Assembly: GCA_014378485.1 (NCBI GenBank)
Contig: JACMNO010000054.1
Coordinates: 1-64,000 of the forward strand
Origin: Bacteroidia bacterium
Lineage (GTDB): Bacteria; Bacteroidota; Bacteroidia; B-17B0; Aurantibacillaceae
DNA length: 64,000 bases
Reading direction: 5' to 3'
Below the pieces are notes generated by a model. It was not told the origin of the DNA, ran no database searches, and was given only the letters and a program-made list of their open reading frames with translations. This document shows positions 9,577 through 20,256 of the stretch, piece after piece. How positions within the stretch are numbered: the first letter of the stretch is position 1; every line of letters begins with the position of its first letter. The position numbers and the translations under genes are program-made.

Positions 9577-12500
9577 ATGAAACAAAGTTATCAAACAAAT
9601 TATTTAATTAAAGCGAATGGATTAAAAATCTTTTTTTTAACCATGTTATTCGCTTTTTTAGGAAAGAACTCATTTTCAAATGGGATTGATGCAACTATAT
9701 TCCGTTATGATAAATGTACAGGATATTTTAAAATCACTTACAATACAGATAACATCGGCTGTACCACGTGTGATAACGACTATATTATCAGCGGAAATTT
9801 ACAATATAAAAACACCAGTAATGTCTGGGTGTCAATTCACACCTGGAATAACGGACTAACTTATTTCAATGGTGTTGTTGGCGCTAATTATGAGATAAGA
9901 ACTGATGTTTATTCACGTGATATTACTTTATATGACCGTCCGGCAGATATGAAATATCCTTACGAATTAAAGTTTGATTATTCATGGGCAAATCACCAGG
10001 GCCAACCTGATGCCACAGATAACGGAACGGATTTATCAGGACCAATCTTTAATCCTGTAATTGAGAGACCGAATAATATCGTGGCATCTACAGATGTTTG
10101 CGGCCTTGTTAATTTAAGTTGGGACAATCCTTTTCAAACATGGGAAATAAGCTCCTCCTGCACAGGATTAAATTATGAGAACCAAATCTTTAGAGATAAC
10201 AACTATCTTACTACTGTAGCTGCAAATATTAACACTTACACAGATTCCTGGGTTAGTTCTAATACGACCTATTCCTATAAAGTAGTGCAGGTTTATAAGC
10301 CAAATGGATATGCTTCTGCTAACGTTTTAAGTATGTTTTCAATCGCATCAGTGGGTGGTCCAAAACCATCACCGCCATCACCTAATAATTTTATAGCCAC
10401 TGACGACAGATGTGATGGTTCCATTGCTTTGACCTGGGATTATAATTATTCTAATCCACAGGATTTTGTAATAAAGAGAGGACTTACCTTAAATGGTGCG
10501 TTTACAACGTACACGACGATTGGCGCTAACGACCGCTATTTTTTAGATAATTCTGCCGCTAGAGGGACAACCTATTATTATATTGTCACTTCACGCAATA
10601 ATTGCTTTAATGAGTCAGGAAACATTAAAACAGATGGCCTTTCACCGAGTGATCCGGCAGTTGCTAGTGCTGTAAATGCTATTGCAGATATTCCCAATAA
10701 TGAAATTGATGTAACGTGGACAGATAACGCCACCAATGAAACCAAATACCAAATTGAAAGAAGGGACGATCAGGGCAACTCTGTAATTTTTGATTTAAAC
10801 ATAAATGCTACATCCTATACCGATAATAATGTTTCGGCCTGTAAAGCGTATAAATATTACGTTAAAGTTTTTTCAGGGTGCGTACTAAGTGGCATTTCTA
10901 CAGCAGCAACCCCAACGGTATCGTTACCTACCCCTAATTTAAATACAACATTTACTTCTACTAAAAAACTGGTTTGCTCAAAAGGATATTTTGGCAATAG
11001 GGTAGAGCTAAGTTGGAGTAATAATAATGGTATTAACATTGATATGTTCAGGATATACCGTAAACAATTAGGAACACTTCTTGATTCAGTTCAGATTGCA
11101 ACACCTCCTGCGGGAAGCGCTTTGTATGTGGATAATACAGCAGATGCACGGGTATTTTACCGATATACGATTGTAGGCGTAAAAAATTGTTTAAACGCCG
11201 AATCACTTACTAACATCAGTTCAGATATAGGATTTCGTGATCCTGCCGGATTAGTAAGCGGACATATTGAATATGCGGGTGGAATAGCTGTAAGCGGAGC
11301 AAAAGTATTTGTACAACAAAGCGGTGCGCCGGGTGGAAATTCTTTAAGCTTTTCAGGTGGTTCATTAACAGTTAATGATGACGCTAAATTAGAACCTGGC
11401 GCACAAATGCGTATGGAATTCTGGCTTAAGCCTGATGGAAATAATGCCTCTTTTGTAAATAAAGCCAATGCCTTTTCTTTTACGAAAACAGGAGCTAATT
11501 ACCAGGCACAGGTATTCATAGGCGGAGTAGCAAGAACAATTACAACTGCTGCCGTTACTACTGGTCAATGGAATCATGTATCGATGGTTTATGACGGAAG
11601 CAACTTTAAGTTATTTGTAAGTGGCATTATTTCAGGAAGTGTGACTGCAACAGGTGTAATCACCGATAACGCAAACAACCTTGTATTTGGAAATGCATCG
11701 TCTGCTTTTTTAATGGACGAATTTCGTTTATTGGGACAGGCTGCGGCTGATTCTGTTATTACAGCTGAGTCAGGAAGGATCTTAAATGGAGATGAAGCAG
11801 GCTTTAAATGTAATTTACATTTTAACGAAGCCATTGGTGATTATGCATATGATCCTTCTAAAGTAGGAAATATATTTAATGCTAACCACGGTTCAATTAA
11901 TGGTTCAGTAACCTGGAGTAATGATAAGCCAACCAATGCTCAGTTAGGCTATTTTGGCGTAACAAATGCCCTGGGAAATTATTCAGTAGCAGGTATAAGG
12001 TATTTAGGAACAGGAGAGAATTTTAATTTGGTTCCATCTTTTCAAACACATTCATTCGCTCCCAATTCAAGATCAGTTTATATTGGCGATGGTTCTTATG
12101 TTTACAATAATCAGGACTTTACAGATAACTCGTCTTTCCCGGTTAGTGGAACATTATTTTATAAGAATACAACCTGTCCTGTACCAAATGCAACTTTGAA
12201 AATAGATGGAGTCGCTGTTATTTCTAGTGGTTTGCCGGTTGAAACAGATGCGGCAGGGAACTTCAATATCACCGTACCAATTGGGAACCATTTTATTACG
12301 GTTGAAAAAAACTCGCATACAATGGAAGATGGACGTTACCCGGCAATAGGAACACATAATTTCCAGGCGCCGTTAACTAATATTCCATTTATTGATAGCA
12401 CGCGTCGGTTATTATTAGGACGTGTAGTTGGTGGTTTGATAGAGACAAACAAAGCTCCGGGCATGGGTCGTTCCATAAACAACATTGGTAATGCAAGAAT

Positions 12501-15500
12501 TAAACTTGTATCGCCGATTGCGGGCACACCATGTTATACGGTAGCGGTTCAAACTAACAGTATAACAGGGGAATACGCACTTAATATCCCACCATTACAA
12601 TATCGAATTGATTCAGTATACGTTATTTCAAATTCGGTGATCATAAATAAAACAAGCTTAACAAATGCCAATCAGGTAATTGATATGGCAACGGCAGCGG
12701 TACAAACAAATGTAGTTGATACATTATTTGATAACGTTGGTGGTATAGTAAGCATAGATTCAATAAGATATCATAAGAGATTGGATATGACCTACAGGAC
12801 CGCACCAAGTATTAACGTAACCCGCTTGAATGGATCTTTATTTATTGGAGAAGACAGTTTGATGTTTGGATCTACAAAACTTAGTATACGGCCAGTAGGT
12901 CCGGGTTGGGGACCATTTAATTTTCCGGTATTTTTACAGGGAAATAATTACACGGCAAAGATCCATAGTTCAGAAATATATACAAATACTGATAATTCAG
13001 CTATAGATACAGTAAGATTAAGTGGAAATGCATTTGTAACAAACAGCATGGTTGATGGTACTGATCCTAATCCTGTGGTACCTATGATAAATGGTGTTGC
13101 CATTTATACATTTACCTGTGGCGAACCAAATAATGCTACTCATCCAATTGCTAATTTAAGTTACACAAAAGATATGCAGGTAGTAGTAGTTCCCGACGGA
13201 GCAGCCTCTGTGGTATGGAAACCGAATCCACTAATTATTTCTGCACCTAATTATCACGCATTTGTATACGGGCAAAAAATTACCGGTACAGGAGTTTCTA
13301 CACAGGGACCTGAAAAAGTAGACTTCATATTGCGTGATCCTCCGGGCTCAGGTAGCTCCTCTAAGTGGGGAAGTGGAACAACGGTTAGTAAAACAACGTC
13401 TTATTCAAAAGCGTTTAGCCAGGAAGCCGAAACTACCACCAGAATATTATTAGGTAAAAAAGCCTTAATTGGTATTGGCGTGATCACTGCTGTAGAAGTT
13501 GATAACTCCATTGGCTTAGGATTTACAAATACATATGAAAAAGGTACAGAAGATTCTTATGTAGAAACCATGACTACATTCAATACTGTTTCTACAAGAG
13601 ATAATGCAAATTATGTTGGCGCAGAAGCAGATATATTTATTGGCCGTGCAAAAAACTGGCTGGTTGGTCCAACCAATAATATTGAATTAAGAACACTTGC
13701 TTCCTGTGCAACAAGTAATGCTTGCTTTGGAGATACAGTGAATGGTTACCGATTGGCAAAAACCATTGGTTATGCGATTGCTCCAAACGGCGTAAGAACG
13801 CGCTTTTCTTACACACAGGAAGAAATAGAAACGATAGTGATCCCAACATTGGAAAGTATCCGCTCCACATTCTTATTAAATAACACGGCAAAATACACAT
13901 CGCATCTATCTGCATCAAATCCTTTGTTTGGTATAAATAATGATGATCCGTTATTGGCACCACGCTCAACAACTACATCTACCGTTTATGAAAATGCAGA
14001 TACAACCGGAGCTTCTTATACGGTGCGCTGGTCTATCAGTAAAGACCTTTCAAAAAACACAGTAGATTCGGTAAGGGTTTTGAATACCCAGATCGCTTTA
14101 TGGAAAAAAGCGCTTGCACAAAACGAAAGAGAAAAATATAAATGTAAACAAAACCTTTCAGGCACAACCCTGGTAGACAACTTTACATTAGGTTCAGCTA
14201 TTGTCTCAAATTCTTATTCTTTGGATCAGGAATCGACCACAACAGAAAATTATGAGTTGGCCCTCGGCGGAAATGCGAAAGCAGACATAGGAGCACAATT
14301 TGGCGGAACAGGTTTCCTTACTGAAATTTCACTGACCATGTTAGAGAAAAAAGGTAATTCAACGGCAAATGGTGTTACAACATTAACAACATTTGATTAT
14401 ACATTAACAGATGGAGATCCGGGAGATATTATGAGTATAGATGTGTACAAAGCGCCGGAAGGAACAGGGAATGTATTTATTACGCGTGGCGGACAAACAA
14501 TGTGTCCGTATGAAGATGCGGTTAACCTGCATTATTATAATCCTTCTAATCCTAATGCTGAAATAGGATCGCATTCTTACAATGTAAGCGGTTACTATAC
14601 GATATCAAATGCAACGGTGCAGCGTGAAATGCCAAACATCGTTATTACACCGGCTATTCAGTATAACATTCCTTCTAACCAGGCAGCTGTTTACCAGTTA
14701 TTATTATCCAACCAAAGTCCTTTAACGGTAAACAATGATATTAATCTTCAGGTGCGTGTAGCAAGCGTGAGCAATCCAAACGGAGCTGTGCTTAAAATAG
14801 ACGGTAATCCTGCAAATACAATTATAAATATCCCTTCGGGCGGTTCGGTTGTTAAAACTTTAACCATCGAACGTGGTCCGATTGAAATTGAGTACGACAG
14901 TTTAATGGTAATATTCAGTTCGGCTTGTAGCGAAGAGATTGCTGATACAGCTTATGTTACTGTTCATTTTATTCCAACATGTACTGATCTTGCTTTAATC
15001 AATCCTACTAATAACTGGATCATTAACAATGGTCATAATAATAATGCAAACATCCAGGTTTCTGACTACAATTATAATTATGGAACAGCTTCTATAACAA
15101 CCGGCACTGCCACCACCATTTTAGGGTTAAATAAAATCGGTGTTGAATTCAGGCCATTAAACTCAAATGTATGGACAGAATTCAATGCATTCTATAAATA
15201 TCCATCCAATCCTTCGCACGATACTATACCAAACAACCAGGTGTATAGCGAGTACAATTGGGACATTGCAACCGTTCCGGACGGAAATTATGAATTGAGA
15301 GCAATATCTTATTGTTTAAATAAGGACGGCAGCTTTGCAACCGTTAGTTCACCTGTTTTTGCAGGAATCATGGATCGCATCAATCCTTCGCCATTTGGAA
15401 CGCCAACTCCGGGAGATGGAATTTTAGATCCTAACGATGACATCTCTATACAGTTCAATGAACCAATCGACATTAGTAGTTTATCATCTCAAAATTTTGA

Positions 15501-18500
15501 TATCCGAGGTGTATTAAATGGAACAAACATAAGACATGCTGAAAGTTTGAATTTTGATGGTACAGCAGATTATGTTGAGGTTTCGGGTGGAGCAAGTTTA
15601 CAAAAACGTGATTTTACAATTGAGTTTTGGGCAAAATTAAATGCAACTAATATCAACCAGGTTGCTATTAGCCAGGGAACAGATCCCGTGCAAAAAATGA
15701 GTATTGGTTTTGATAATACTAACAAATTGAAATTTACATTAGGTGGCCAAACGGTATTATCTTCTGCAGCCGTTTCCCTACCAACAAATTGGCATCATTA
15801 TGCAGTGGTGTATGATTATGCTGGAACTGATGCGAGCCTTTATGTGGATGGCGCCCTGGTTGGAACTAATAATAGTTTCATTGTAGATTACACAGGATCA
15901 GGTAAATTAATGTTTGGTAAAGCAATACCGGCAAATAACAATTATCTGAATGGTAATTTACATGAGGTAAGAGTATGGAATAAGATCCGTACTATTTCAG
16001 AAGTTACTATAACCATGAATAAAGTGTTGAGTCGTAACCAATCCGGATTATTGTATAACTGGAAAATGGATGAAGCGGAAGGAACATTAGCAAAAGATGG
16101 TATCAGAAGCAGAAACGCTGATATTTATGGAGCAACCTGGGAAGTAAATCCAAACGGAAATGCAGCACAATTTGATGGGATAGATGATAACGTTCAGGTT
16201 TCGTCGGGCAACATCGCTATCACTAAAGAAATGGATTTTACATTAGAATTTTGGTTTAATTCGACTCAAAGCGGTGTAGCTACTTTATTTGCTAACGGTA
16301 AAGGAGATGGTATTGGCGCTGATTCATTGGATTCATGGAACATTGAAAAAGATGCAGCAGGAGCTATACATGTTCGCCATAAAGGTTTGGATTTTATTGC
16401 AACAACAACTAACTTCTTTGATGGGCAGTGGCATCACCTGGCTTTGGTTATGCAGCGCAGCGCTAATTTATCAGCATATATTGATGGTAATTTACAAAAC
16501 TCGGTTCAGGCATTATCATTTAATAATTTAGCAGGTTCTTTTTTATATTTAGGAGCCAGGGCTTATGTGTCCAGTAATGTTATCAATTATGATAATTTTT
16601 ATAATGGTAAGTTGGATGAATTCAGATTATGGAATACTTCGCGTAAAGCAGAACAGGTAAAACGTGATAAACAAAACCGCATGTTAGGTAGTGAATATGG
16701 ACTACAGGCATTTCTTCCTTTTGAAAACTATGCAGTAGTTTTGGGCACACCTTCTTTAACCGCAACATTCAATAATCAATCAGTTAATTCGTTAACGGTA
16801 AATGCACAAAATGGCCCGCAATTAATCAGTCAAACTCCTACAATTAAATTACCTCGTCCAGTTCAATCGGTTAATTATACTTGGTCTTTGAACAGCGACA
16901 AGATTATTTTAACAACCACTGCTTCGCCTGAATTAATTGAAAATGTTACATTGGATATTACTGTTAAGAATGCCTACGATATGCATGGAAACAAAATGCA
17001 ATCACCTAAAACATGGATTGCATACATTAACAAGAACCAGGTGAAATGGCAAGATGATCAGTTTGATTTTGAAAAAACGGTAGACAGCGTGATTACGTTT
17101 ACAGCGCCGATTGTTAATTCTGGAGGTGCACTGAAAGCATTTACCATTGGCGGATTACCAGACTGGATGACGGCAAATATTACTAGCGGAAACATAGCGC
17201 CAAACAGTGTACAGAACATAATCTTTACCATTCCTGCAGGAGGAAGTATTGGCGAATATAGTGCAGATGTAACCGTAACAACTGATTTTAACTATGCCGA
17301 AGTATTGCGAGTGAATTTAAAAGTTACCGGCAATGTTCCAACATGGACGGTGAACCCTTCTGATTTCCAGTACTCCATGAATATTTTTGGACAGATGAGA
17401 ATTGATAATGTGATTGCAACGAATCCTGAAAATAAAATTGCTGCTTTCAGCAATGGTGTTATTTGCGGCGTTGCTAATCTTCAGTATTTGCCTGCATATG
17501 ACCGTTACGAAGTATTTTTAAATGTTTACAGCAATAGCATCACTGGTGATTCGATTAAGTTTAATATTTATGATGCGGCTAGCGGTTTAACATTTGTAAA
17601 CGTAACGCCTTCCTTGATGTTTGTTGAAAATGATGTGATCGGAACAGTAACTAATCCTATTACATTTATTGCCAACACAGAAATTTCTTTGGATATTCCA
17701 TTGAATGGCGGCTGGACATGGATCTCTCTTCCTTTAAAATCTGCGAAATTAAGAACCAGTAATTTGTTAATGAATAGTTTAAATCCATCAACAGGCGATA
17801 TCGTTTTAAGCACCTCTGATTTTGACCAGTATGATTCAGGATTAGGTTGGTTAGGAAATATTTCCCAGGGACCTGGTTTCTACAACAACCAATCCTATAA
17901 GATTAAAACAGCAAACATTGATACATTGGTTCATATTGGAACCCGGATCAATCCTGATTCTGCTATCGCTGCCATTAACGTGGTGCCAGGCTGGAACTGG
18001 ATAGGCTATGTGTCAACTAAAAATGTTGCAATAGCAGAAGCTCTCGGTAATTACAATGCAGCAACCGGCGACTTGATTAAAAGCCAGTATGAGTTTGCTT
18101 ATTATGATAATGCCATGGGTTGGACCGGAAGCTTAACACATATGAAACCAACGATGGGTTATATGTTGAAATCAGCTGCTAATAGTACATTCTATTATCC
18201 GTTGTCCTCATTTATCGGTAAACCAGGAATAAGCGAAACATTGAATGCGAATCAGACTATTTTCCCATTTGCCCCTGAAACGTATGAAAACACGATGTCA
18301 GCTATTATTACCGGCAATATATGTAATGAAGCGTTGGAGCAGGGCAATGTGGTTATTGGTGCGTTTGACGCAGGTAACACCATGAGAGGTTATGCTTACC
18401 CAATTAAAAATACGTTAAGTAACACCTACAATTTCTATCTGACTTTATATAGCAGCACTGATGGAGATGCATTGAGTTTAAAATACTTCAACACTACAGA

Positions 18501-18894
18501 TGGTTCAGTTATCTCAACGGGTAGTGTTATAAGTTTTACATCTAATGCCATTGCAGGAACACCTTCCATTCCTGTCTTAACACATGTGGCTGATTCTTTA
18601 GCTTGTCATATCGTAAATATAACTACAGGCACCAAGTATTTTGAAGCATCAGCAAACATCAGTGTGTATCCTAATCCGTTCAGTGATAATTTAACAGTGA
18701 ACTTTAATGAATCTGTTTCTTGTAAAATTGAGTTAATAGATGTCTTAGGAAAAGTAGTTTATTCGTCAACTATCAAAGATAAAAAAGAGCACACTGTTTC
18801 TTTAAGTGGAAACAACGCTATTTCATCGGGTATGTATTACTTGCGTATTACGGGTGATGTTAACGAACAAATTAAAATAGTAAAAACAAAATAA
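9577..18894 (+). CDS. Giant multidomain T9SS type A surface protein with FN3-like and LamG domains
   Basis: An in-frame TTG lies at 9559, but ATG at 9577 (MKQSYQTNY..., about 3105 aa) is the likelier start and precedes a hydrophobic secretion signal. Domains in order, approximate residues: FN3-like repeats (160-550), a LamG/jellyroll domain (590-735), a carboxypeptidase-regulatory-like beta domain (850-945), a long Ser/Thr-rich unassigned core (about 1255-1480), beta-rich linkers, and two more LamG domains (1990-2160 and 2197-2360). These are followed by an Ig-like stretch, a WTVNPSDFQYSM module (2588-2700), two GWxWI repeats (2705-2890), a second copy of the module (2900-3005), and a type A sorting domain starting at VYPNPFSDNLTV. 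LamG and FN3 domains usually bind glycans or proteins, so an adhesin or polymer-binding role is inferred. No catalytic motif was recognised. A hairpin and a type B cargo gene follow. Confidence 0.88.
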   Translation: MKQSYQTNYLIKANGLKIFFLTMLFAFLGKNSFSNGIDATIFRYDKCTGYFKITYNTDNIGCTTCDNDYIISGNLQYKNTSNVWVSIHTWNNGLTYFNGVVGANYEIRTDVYSRDITLYDRPADMKYPYELKFDYSWANHQGQPDATDNGTDLSGPIFNPVIERPNNIVASTDVCGLVNLSWDNPFQTWEISSSCTGLNYENQIFRDNNYLTTVAANINTYTDSWVSSNTTYSYKVVQVYKPNGYASANVLSMFSIASVGGPKPSPPSPNNFIATDDRCDGSIALTWDYNYSNPQDFVIKRGLTLNGAFTTYTTIGANDRYFLDNSAARGTTYYYIVTSRNNCFNESGNIKTDGLSPSDPAVASAVNAIADIPNNEIDVTWTDNATNETKYQIERRDDQGNSVIFDLNINATSYTDNNVSACKAYKYYVKVFSGCVLSGISTAATPTVSLPTPNLNTTFTSTKKLVCSKGYFGNRVELSWSNNNGINIDMFRIYRKQLGTLLDSVQIATPPAGSALYVDNTADARVFYRYTIVGVKNCLNAESLTNISSDIGFRDPAGLVSGHIEYAGGIAVSGAKVFVQQSGAPGGNSLSFSGGSLTVNDDAKLEPGAQMRMEFWLKPDGNNASFVNKANAFSFTKTGANYQAQVFIGGVARTITTAAVTTGQWNHVSMVYDGSNFKLFVSGIISGSVTATGVITDNANNLVFGNASSAFLMDEFRLLGQAAADSVITAESGRILNGDEAGFKCNLHFNEAIGDYAYDPSKVGNIFNANHGSINGSVTWSNDKPTNAQLGYFGVTNALGNYSVAGIRYLGTGENFNLVPSFQTHSFAPNSRSVYIGDGSYVYNNQDFTDNSSFPVSGTLFYKNTTCPVPNATLKIDGVAVISSGLPVETDAAGNFNITVPIGNHFITVEKNSHTMEDGRYPAIGTHNFQAPLTNIPFIDSTRRLLLGRVVGGLIETNKAPGMGRSINNIGNARIKLVSPIAGTPCYTVAVQTNSITGEYALNIPPLQYRIDSVYVISNSVIINKTSLTNANQVIDMATAAVQTNVVDTLFDNVGGIVSIDSIRYHKRLDMTYRTAPSINVTRLNGSLFIGEDSLMFGSTKLSIRPVGPGWGPFNFPVFLQGNNYTAKIHSSEIYTNTDNSAIDTVRLSGNAFVTNSMVDGTDPNPVVPMINGVAIYTFTCGEPNNATHPIANLSYTKDMQVVVVPDGAASVVWKPNPLIISAPNYHAFVYGQKITGTGVSTQGPEKVDFILRDPPGSGSSSKWGSGTTVSKTTSYSKAFSQEAETTTRILLGKKALIGIGVITAVEVDNSIGLGFTNTYEKGTEDSYVETMTTFNTVSTRDNANYVGAEADIFIGRAKNWLVGPTNNIELRTLASCATSNACFGDTVNGYRLAKTIGYAIAPNGVRTRFSYTQEEIETIVIPTLESIRSTFLLNNTAKYTSHLSASNPLFGINNDDPLLAPRSTTTSTVYENADTTGASYTVRWSISKDLSKNTVDSVRVLNTQIALWKKALAQNEREKYKCKQNLSGTTLVDNFTLGSAIVSNSYSLDQESTTTENYELALGGNAKADIGAQFGGTGFLTEISLTMLEKKGNSTANGVTTLTTFDYTLTDGDPGDIMSIDVYKAPEGTGNVFITRGGQTMCPYEDAVNLHYYNPSNPNAEIGSHSYNVSGYYTISNATVQREMPNIVITPAIQYNIPSNQAAVYQLLLSNQSPLTVNNDINLQVRVASVSNPNGAVLKIDGNPANTIINIPSGGSVVKTLTIERGPIEIEYDSLMVIFSSACSEEIADTAYVTVHFIPTCTDLALINPTNNWIINNGHNNNANIQVSDYNYNYGTASITTGTATTILGLNKIGVEFRPLNSNVWTEFNAFYKYPSNPSHDTIPNNQVYSEYNWDIATVPDGNYELRAISYCLNKDGSFATVSSPVFAGIMDRINPSPFGTPTPGDGILDPNDDISIQFNEPIDISSLSSQNFDIRGVLNGTNIRHAESLNFDGTADYVEVSGGASLQKRDFTIEFWAKLNATNINQVAISQGTDPVQKMSIGFDNTNKLKFTLGGQTVLSSAAVSLPTNWHHYAVVYDYAGTDASLYVDGALVGTNNSFIVDYTGSGKLMFGKAIPANNNYLNGNLHEVRVWNKIRTISEVTITMNKVLSRNQSGLLYNWKMDEAEGTLAKDGIRSRNADIYGATWEVNPNGNAAQFDGIDDNVQVSSGNIAITKEMDFTLEFWFNSTQSGVATLFANGKGDGIGADSLDSWNIEKDAAGAIHVRHKGLDFIATTTNFFDGQWHHLALVMQRSANLSAYIDGNLQNSVQALSFNNLAGSFLYLGARAYVSSNVINYDNFYNGKLDEFRLWNTSRKAEQVKRDKQNRMLGSEYGLQAFLPFENYAVVLGTPSLTATFNNQSVNSLTVNAQNGPQLISQTPTIKLPRPVQSVNYTWSLNSDKIILTTTASPELIENVTLDITVKNAYDMHGNKMQSPKTWIAYINKNQVKWQDDQFDFEKTVDSVITFTAPIVNSGGALKAFTIGGLPDWMTANITSGNIAPNSVQNIIFTIPAGGSIGEYSADVTVTTDFNYAEVLRVNLKVTGNVPTWTVNPSDFQYSMNIFGQMRIDNVIATNPENKIAAFSNGVICGVANLQYLPAYDRYEVFLNVYSNSITGDSIKFNIYDAASGLTFVNVTPSLMFVENDVIGTVTNPITFIANTEISLDIPLNGGWTWISLPLKSAKLRTSNLLMNSLNPSTGDIVLSTSDFDQYDSGLGWLGNISQGPGFYNNQSYKIKTANIDTLVHIGTRINPDSAIAAINVVPGWNWIGYVSTKNVAIAEALGNYNAATGDLIKSQYEFAYYDNAMGWTGSLTHMKPTMGYMLKSAANSTFYYPLSSFIGKPGISETLNANQTIFPFAPETYENTMSAIITGNICNEALEQGNVVIGAFDAGNTMRGYAYPIKNTLSNTYNFYLTLYSSTDGDALSLKYFNTTDGSVISTGSVISFTSNAIAGTPSIPVLTHVADSLACHIVNITTGTKYFEASANISVYPNPFSDNLTVNFNESVSCKIELIDVLGKVVYSSTIKDKKEHTVSLSGNNAISSGMYYLRITGDVNEQIKIVKTK

Positions 18895-18904
18895 TTTTTT
18901 TAGT

Positions 18905-18936
18905 ACAGGGTTCTTTTAGCAATAAATGAACCCTGT
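18905..18936 (+). terminator. Possible hairpin after the giant surface-protein gene
   Basis: ACAGGGTTC (18905-18913) pairs perfectly with GAACCCTGT (18928-18936) around a 14-base loop, 10 bp past the stop codon. No T-tract follows, so it could be a weak terminator or an mRNA-stabilising or attenuating hairpin before the next gene. Confidence 0.4.
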
Positions 18937-18956
18937 AACAAATTCACACATCAATT

Positions 18957-20231
18957 ATGAGTAGAGCAACAAAGATTTTTTTAGTTATCGTTTTATTACA
19001 GCTTTCAAAAAACATTTTTTCCCAGGTACCCTCAACGTGGACAGTTAATGTGGCAAGTTTCCAATACCAAATGACGATGACCTGCAAGGCTCGTGAGGCC
19101 TGTATTGATTTGGCTGACACCAACAATTACATTGCCGCTTTTGTTGGAACCCAATGCCGTGGTGTTGTAAAAACTAAGATTGCCGTGGGTGCAAATAAGT
19201 TAGGATTATTAACAATCAAAAGTAATGTCGTAAGTGGTGAAAAGGTATCCTTTCAAATTTATAAGGCTTCTACAAATACTATATTACTAGGATTAGATTC
19301 ATTGGTTTTTGCTCAAGGCACCCAACACGGTACACTGTTAAATCCTTTTTCTATAACCACTAATCATTCGCCCACTGATATTGCCATAACAACGTATACT
19401 CTTTTAGAAAACACACCTTTGGGTATTCCAATTTCAACGCTATCTGCTACAGATCCTGATCCAGGGACTATATTTAATTTTTCATTAACTAATGGGCAGC
19501 CAAATAATTCTAATTTTTTGATTACGGGAAACCAGTTGTTTTTAGATACAATAATTAATAACGGATCGGATTTAGTGAAGATTATTGAAATTATGGTGGA
19601 CGATAATAATGGATGCGCTTATACAGAAACATTTACCTTGACGATTATCAAAACTAATGAAGCCCCCGTAGACATTATTATTGACACTCTATTTGTTATT
19701 GAGAATAACGAGCCAAATATGTATTTAAGTAAAATAAGAACACTTGATAATGATCCAACTGACTCGTTTACATATTCTTTTGTTTTCGGCTCAGGAGATG
19801 AAGACAATAATGAATTTGAAATTCTTGATAGTAGATTGTACATATTAAATAAAACTAATTTTGACGTAAAAGATGTTTATTATTTTAGAATAAGAACTAC
19901 CGATTCTGGAGGGTTGAGTTTGGAAAAAGCATTTGAAGTAAAGGTCTTGGATATTGCAGGAAATTCTATTCCACTTCCATCAACAAATTATATTTCACCA
20001 AACGGCGACAATAAGAATGATTATTGGAAAATTGATAATGTTAACATTTACAAAGATTTTGCCTTACAAATATTTGACCAATTTGGGCTGGTTATTTATG
20101 AAGCACAAAATAATTATAATAACGAGTTTGACGGTAAATACAAGGGCAGCCCGCTGCCAACCGGCAACTATTATTATGTTTTTAAAAACCAGAGAATCAC
20201 TTATAAAGGAAATATTACCATCGTAAACTAA
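18957..20231 (+). CDS. T9SS type B surface protein with shared module and cadherin-like domains
   Basis: The 424-residue protein has a signal peptide (to about residue 23, NIFSQ). Next comes a module starting VPSTWTVNVASFQYQM (about 23-135) that clearly resembles two stretches of the giant protein encoded just upstream. Two cadherin-like repeats follow (about 140-335; TDIAITTYTLLENTPLG and NEAPVDIIIDTLFVIENN), then a CHU_C/type B sorting domain (about 338-424; YISPNGDNKNDYWKI). Type B cargo is exported by T9SS and displayed at the surface. The PorP/SprF gene begins 25 bp downstream, so the two are probably co-transcribed. The shared module suggests that this protein and the giant protein work on the same surface structure or ligand; that is inference. 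Confidence 0.85.
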   Translation: MSRATKIFLVIVLLQLSKNIFSQVPSTWTVNVASFQYQMTMTCKAREACIDLADTNNYIAAFVGTQCRGVVKTKIAVGANKLGLLTIKSNVVSGEKVSFQIYKASTNTILLGLDSLVFAQGTQHGTLLNPFSITTNHSPTDIAITTYTLLENTPLGIPISTLSATDPDPGTIFNFSLTNGQPNNSNFLITGNQLFLDTIINNGSDLVKIIEIMVDDNNGCAYTETFTLTIIKTNEAPVDIIIDTLFVIENNEPNMYLSKIRTLDNDPTDSFTYSFVFGSGDEDNNEFEILDSRLYILNKTNFDVKDVYYFRIRTTDSGGLSLEKAFEVKVLDIAGNSIPLPSTNYISPNGDNKNDYWKIDNVNIYKDFALQIFDQFGLVIYEAQNNYNNEFDGKYKGSPLPTGNYYYVFKNQRITYKGNITIVN

Positions 20232-20256
20232 TTAATAACACAACAACTGTACTTAC

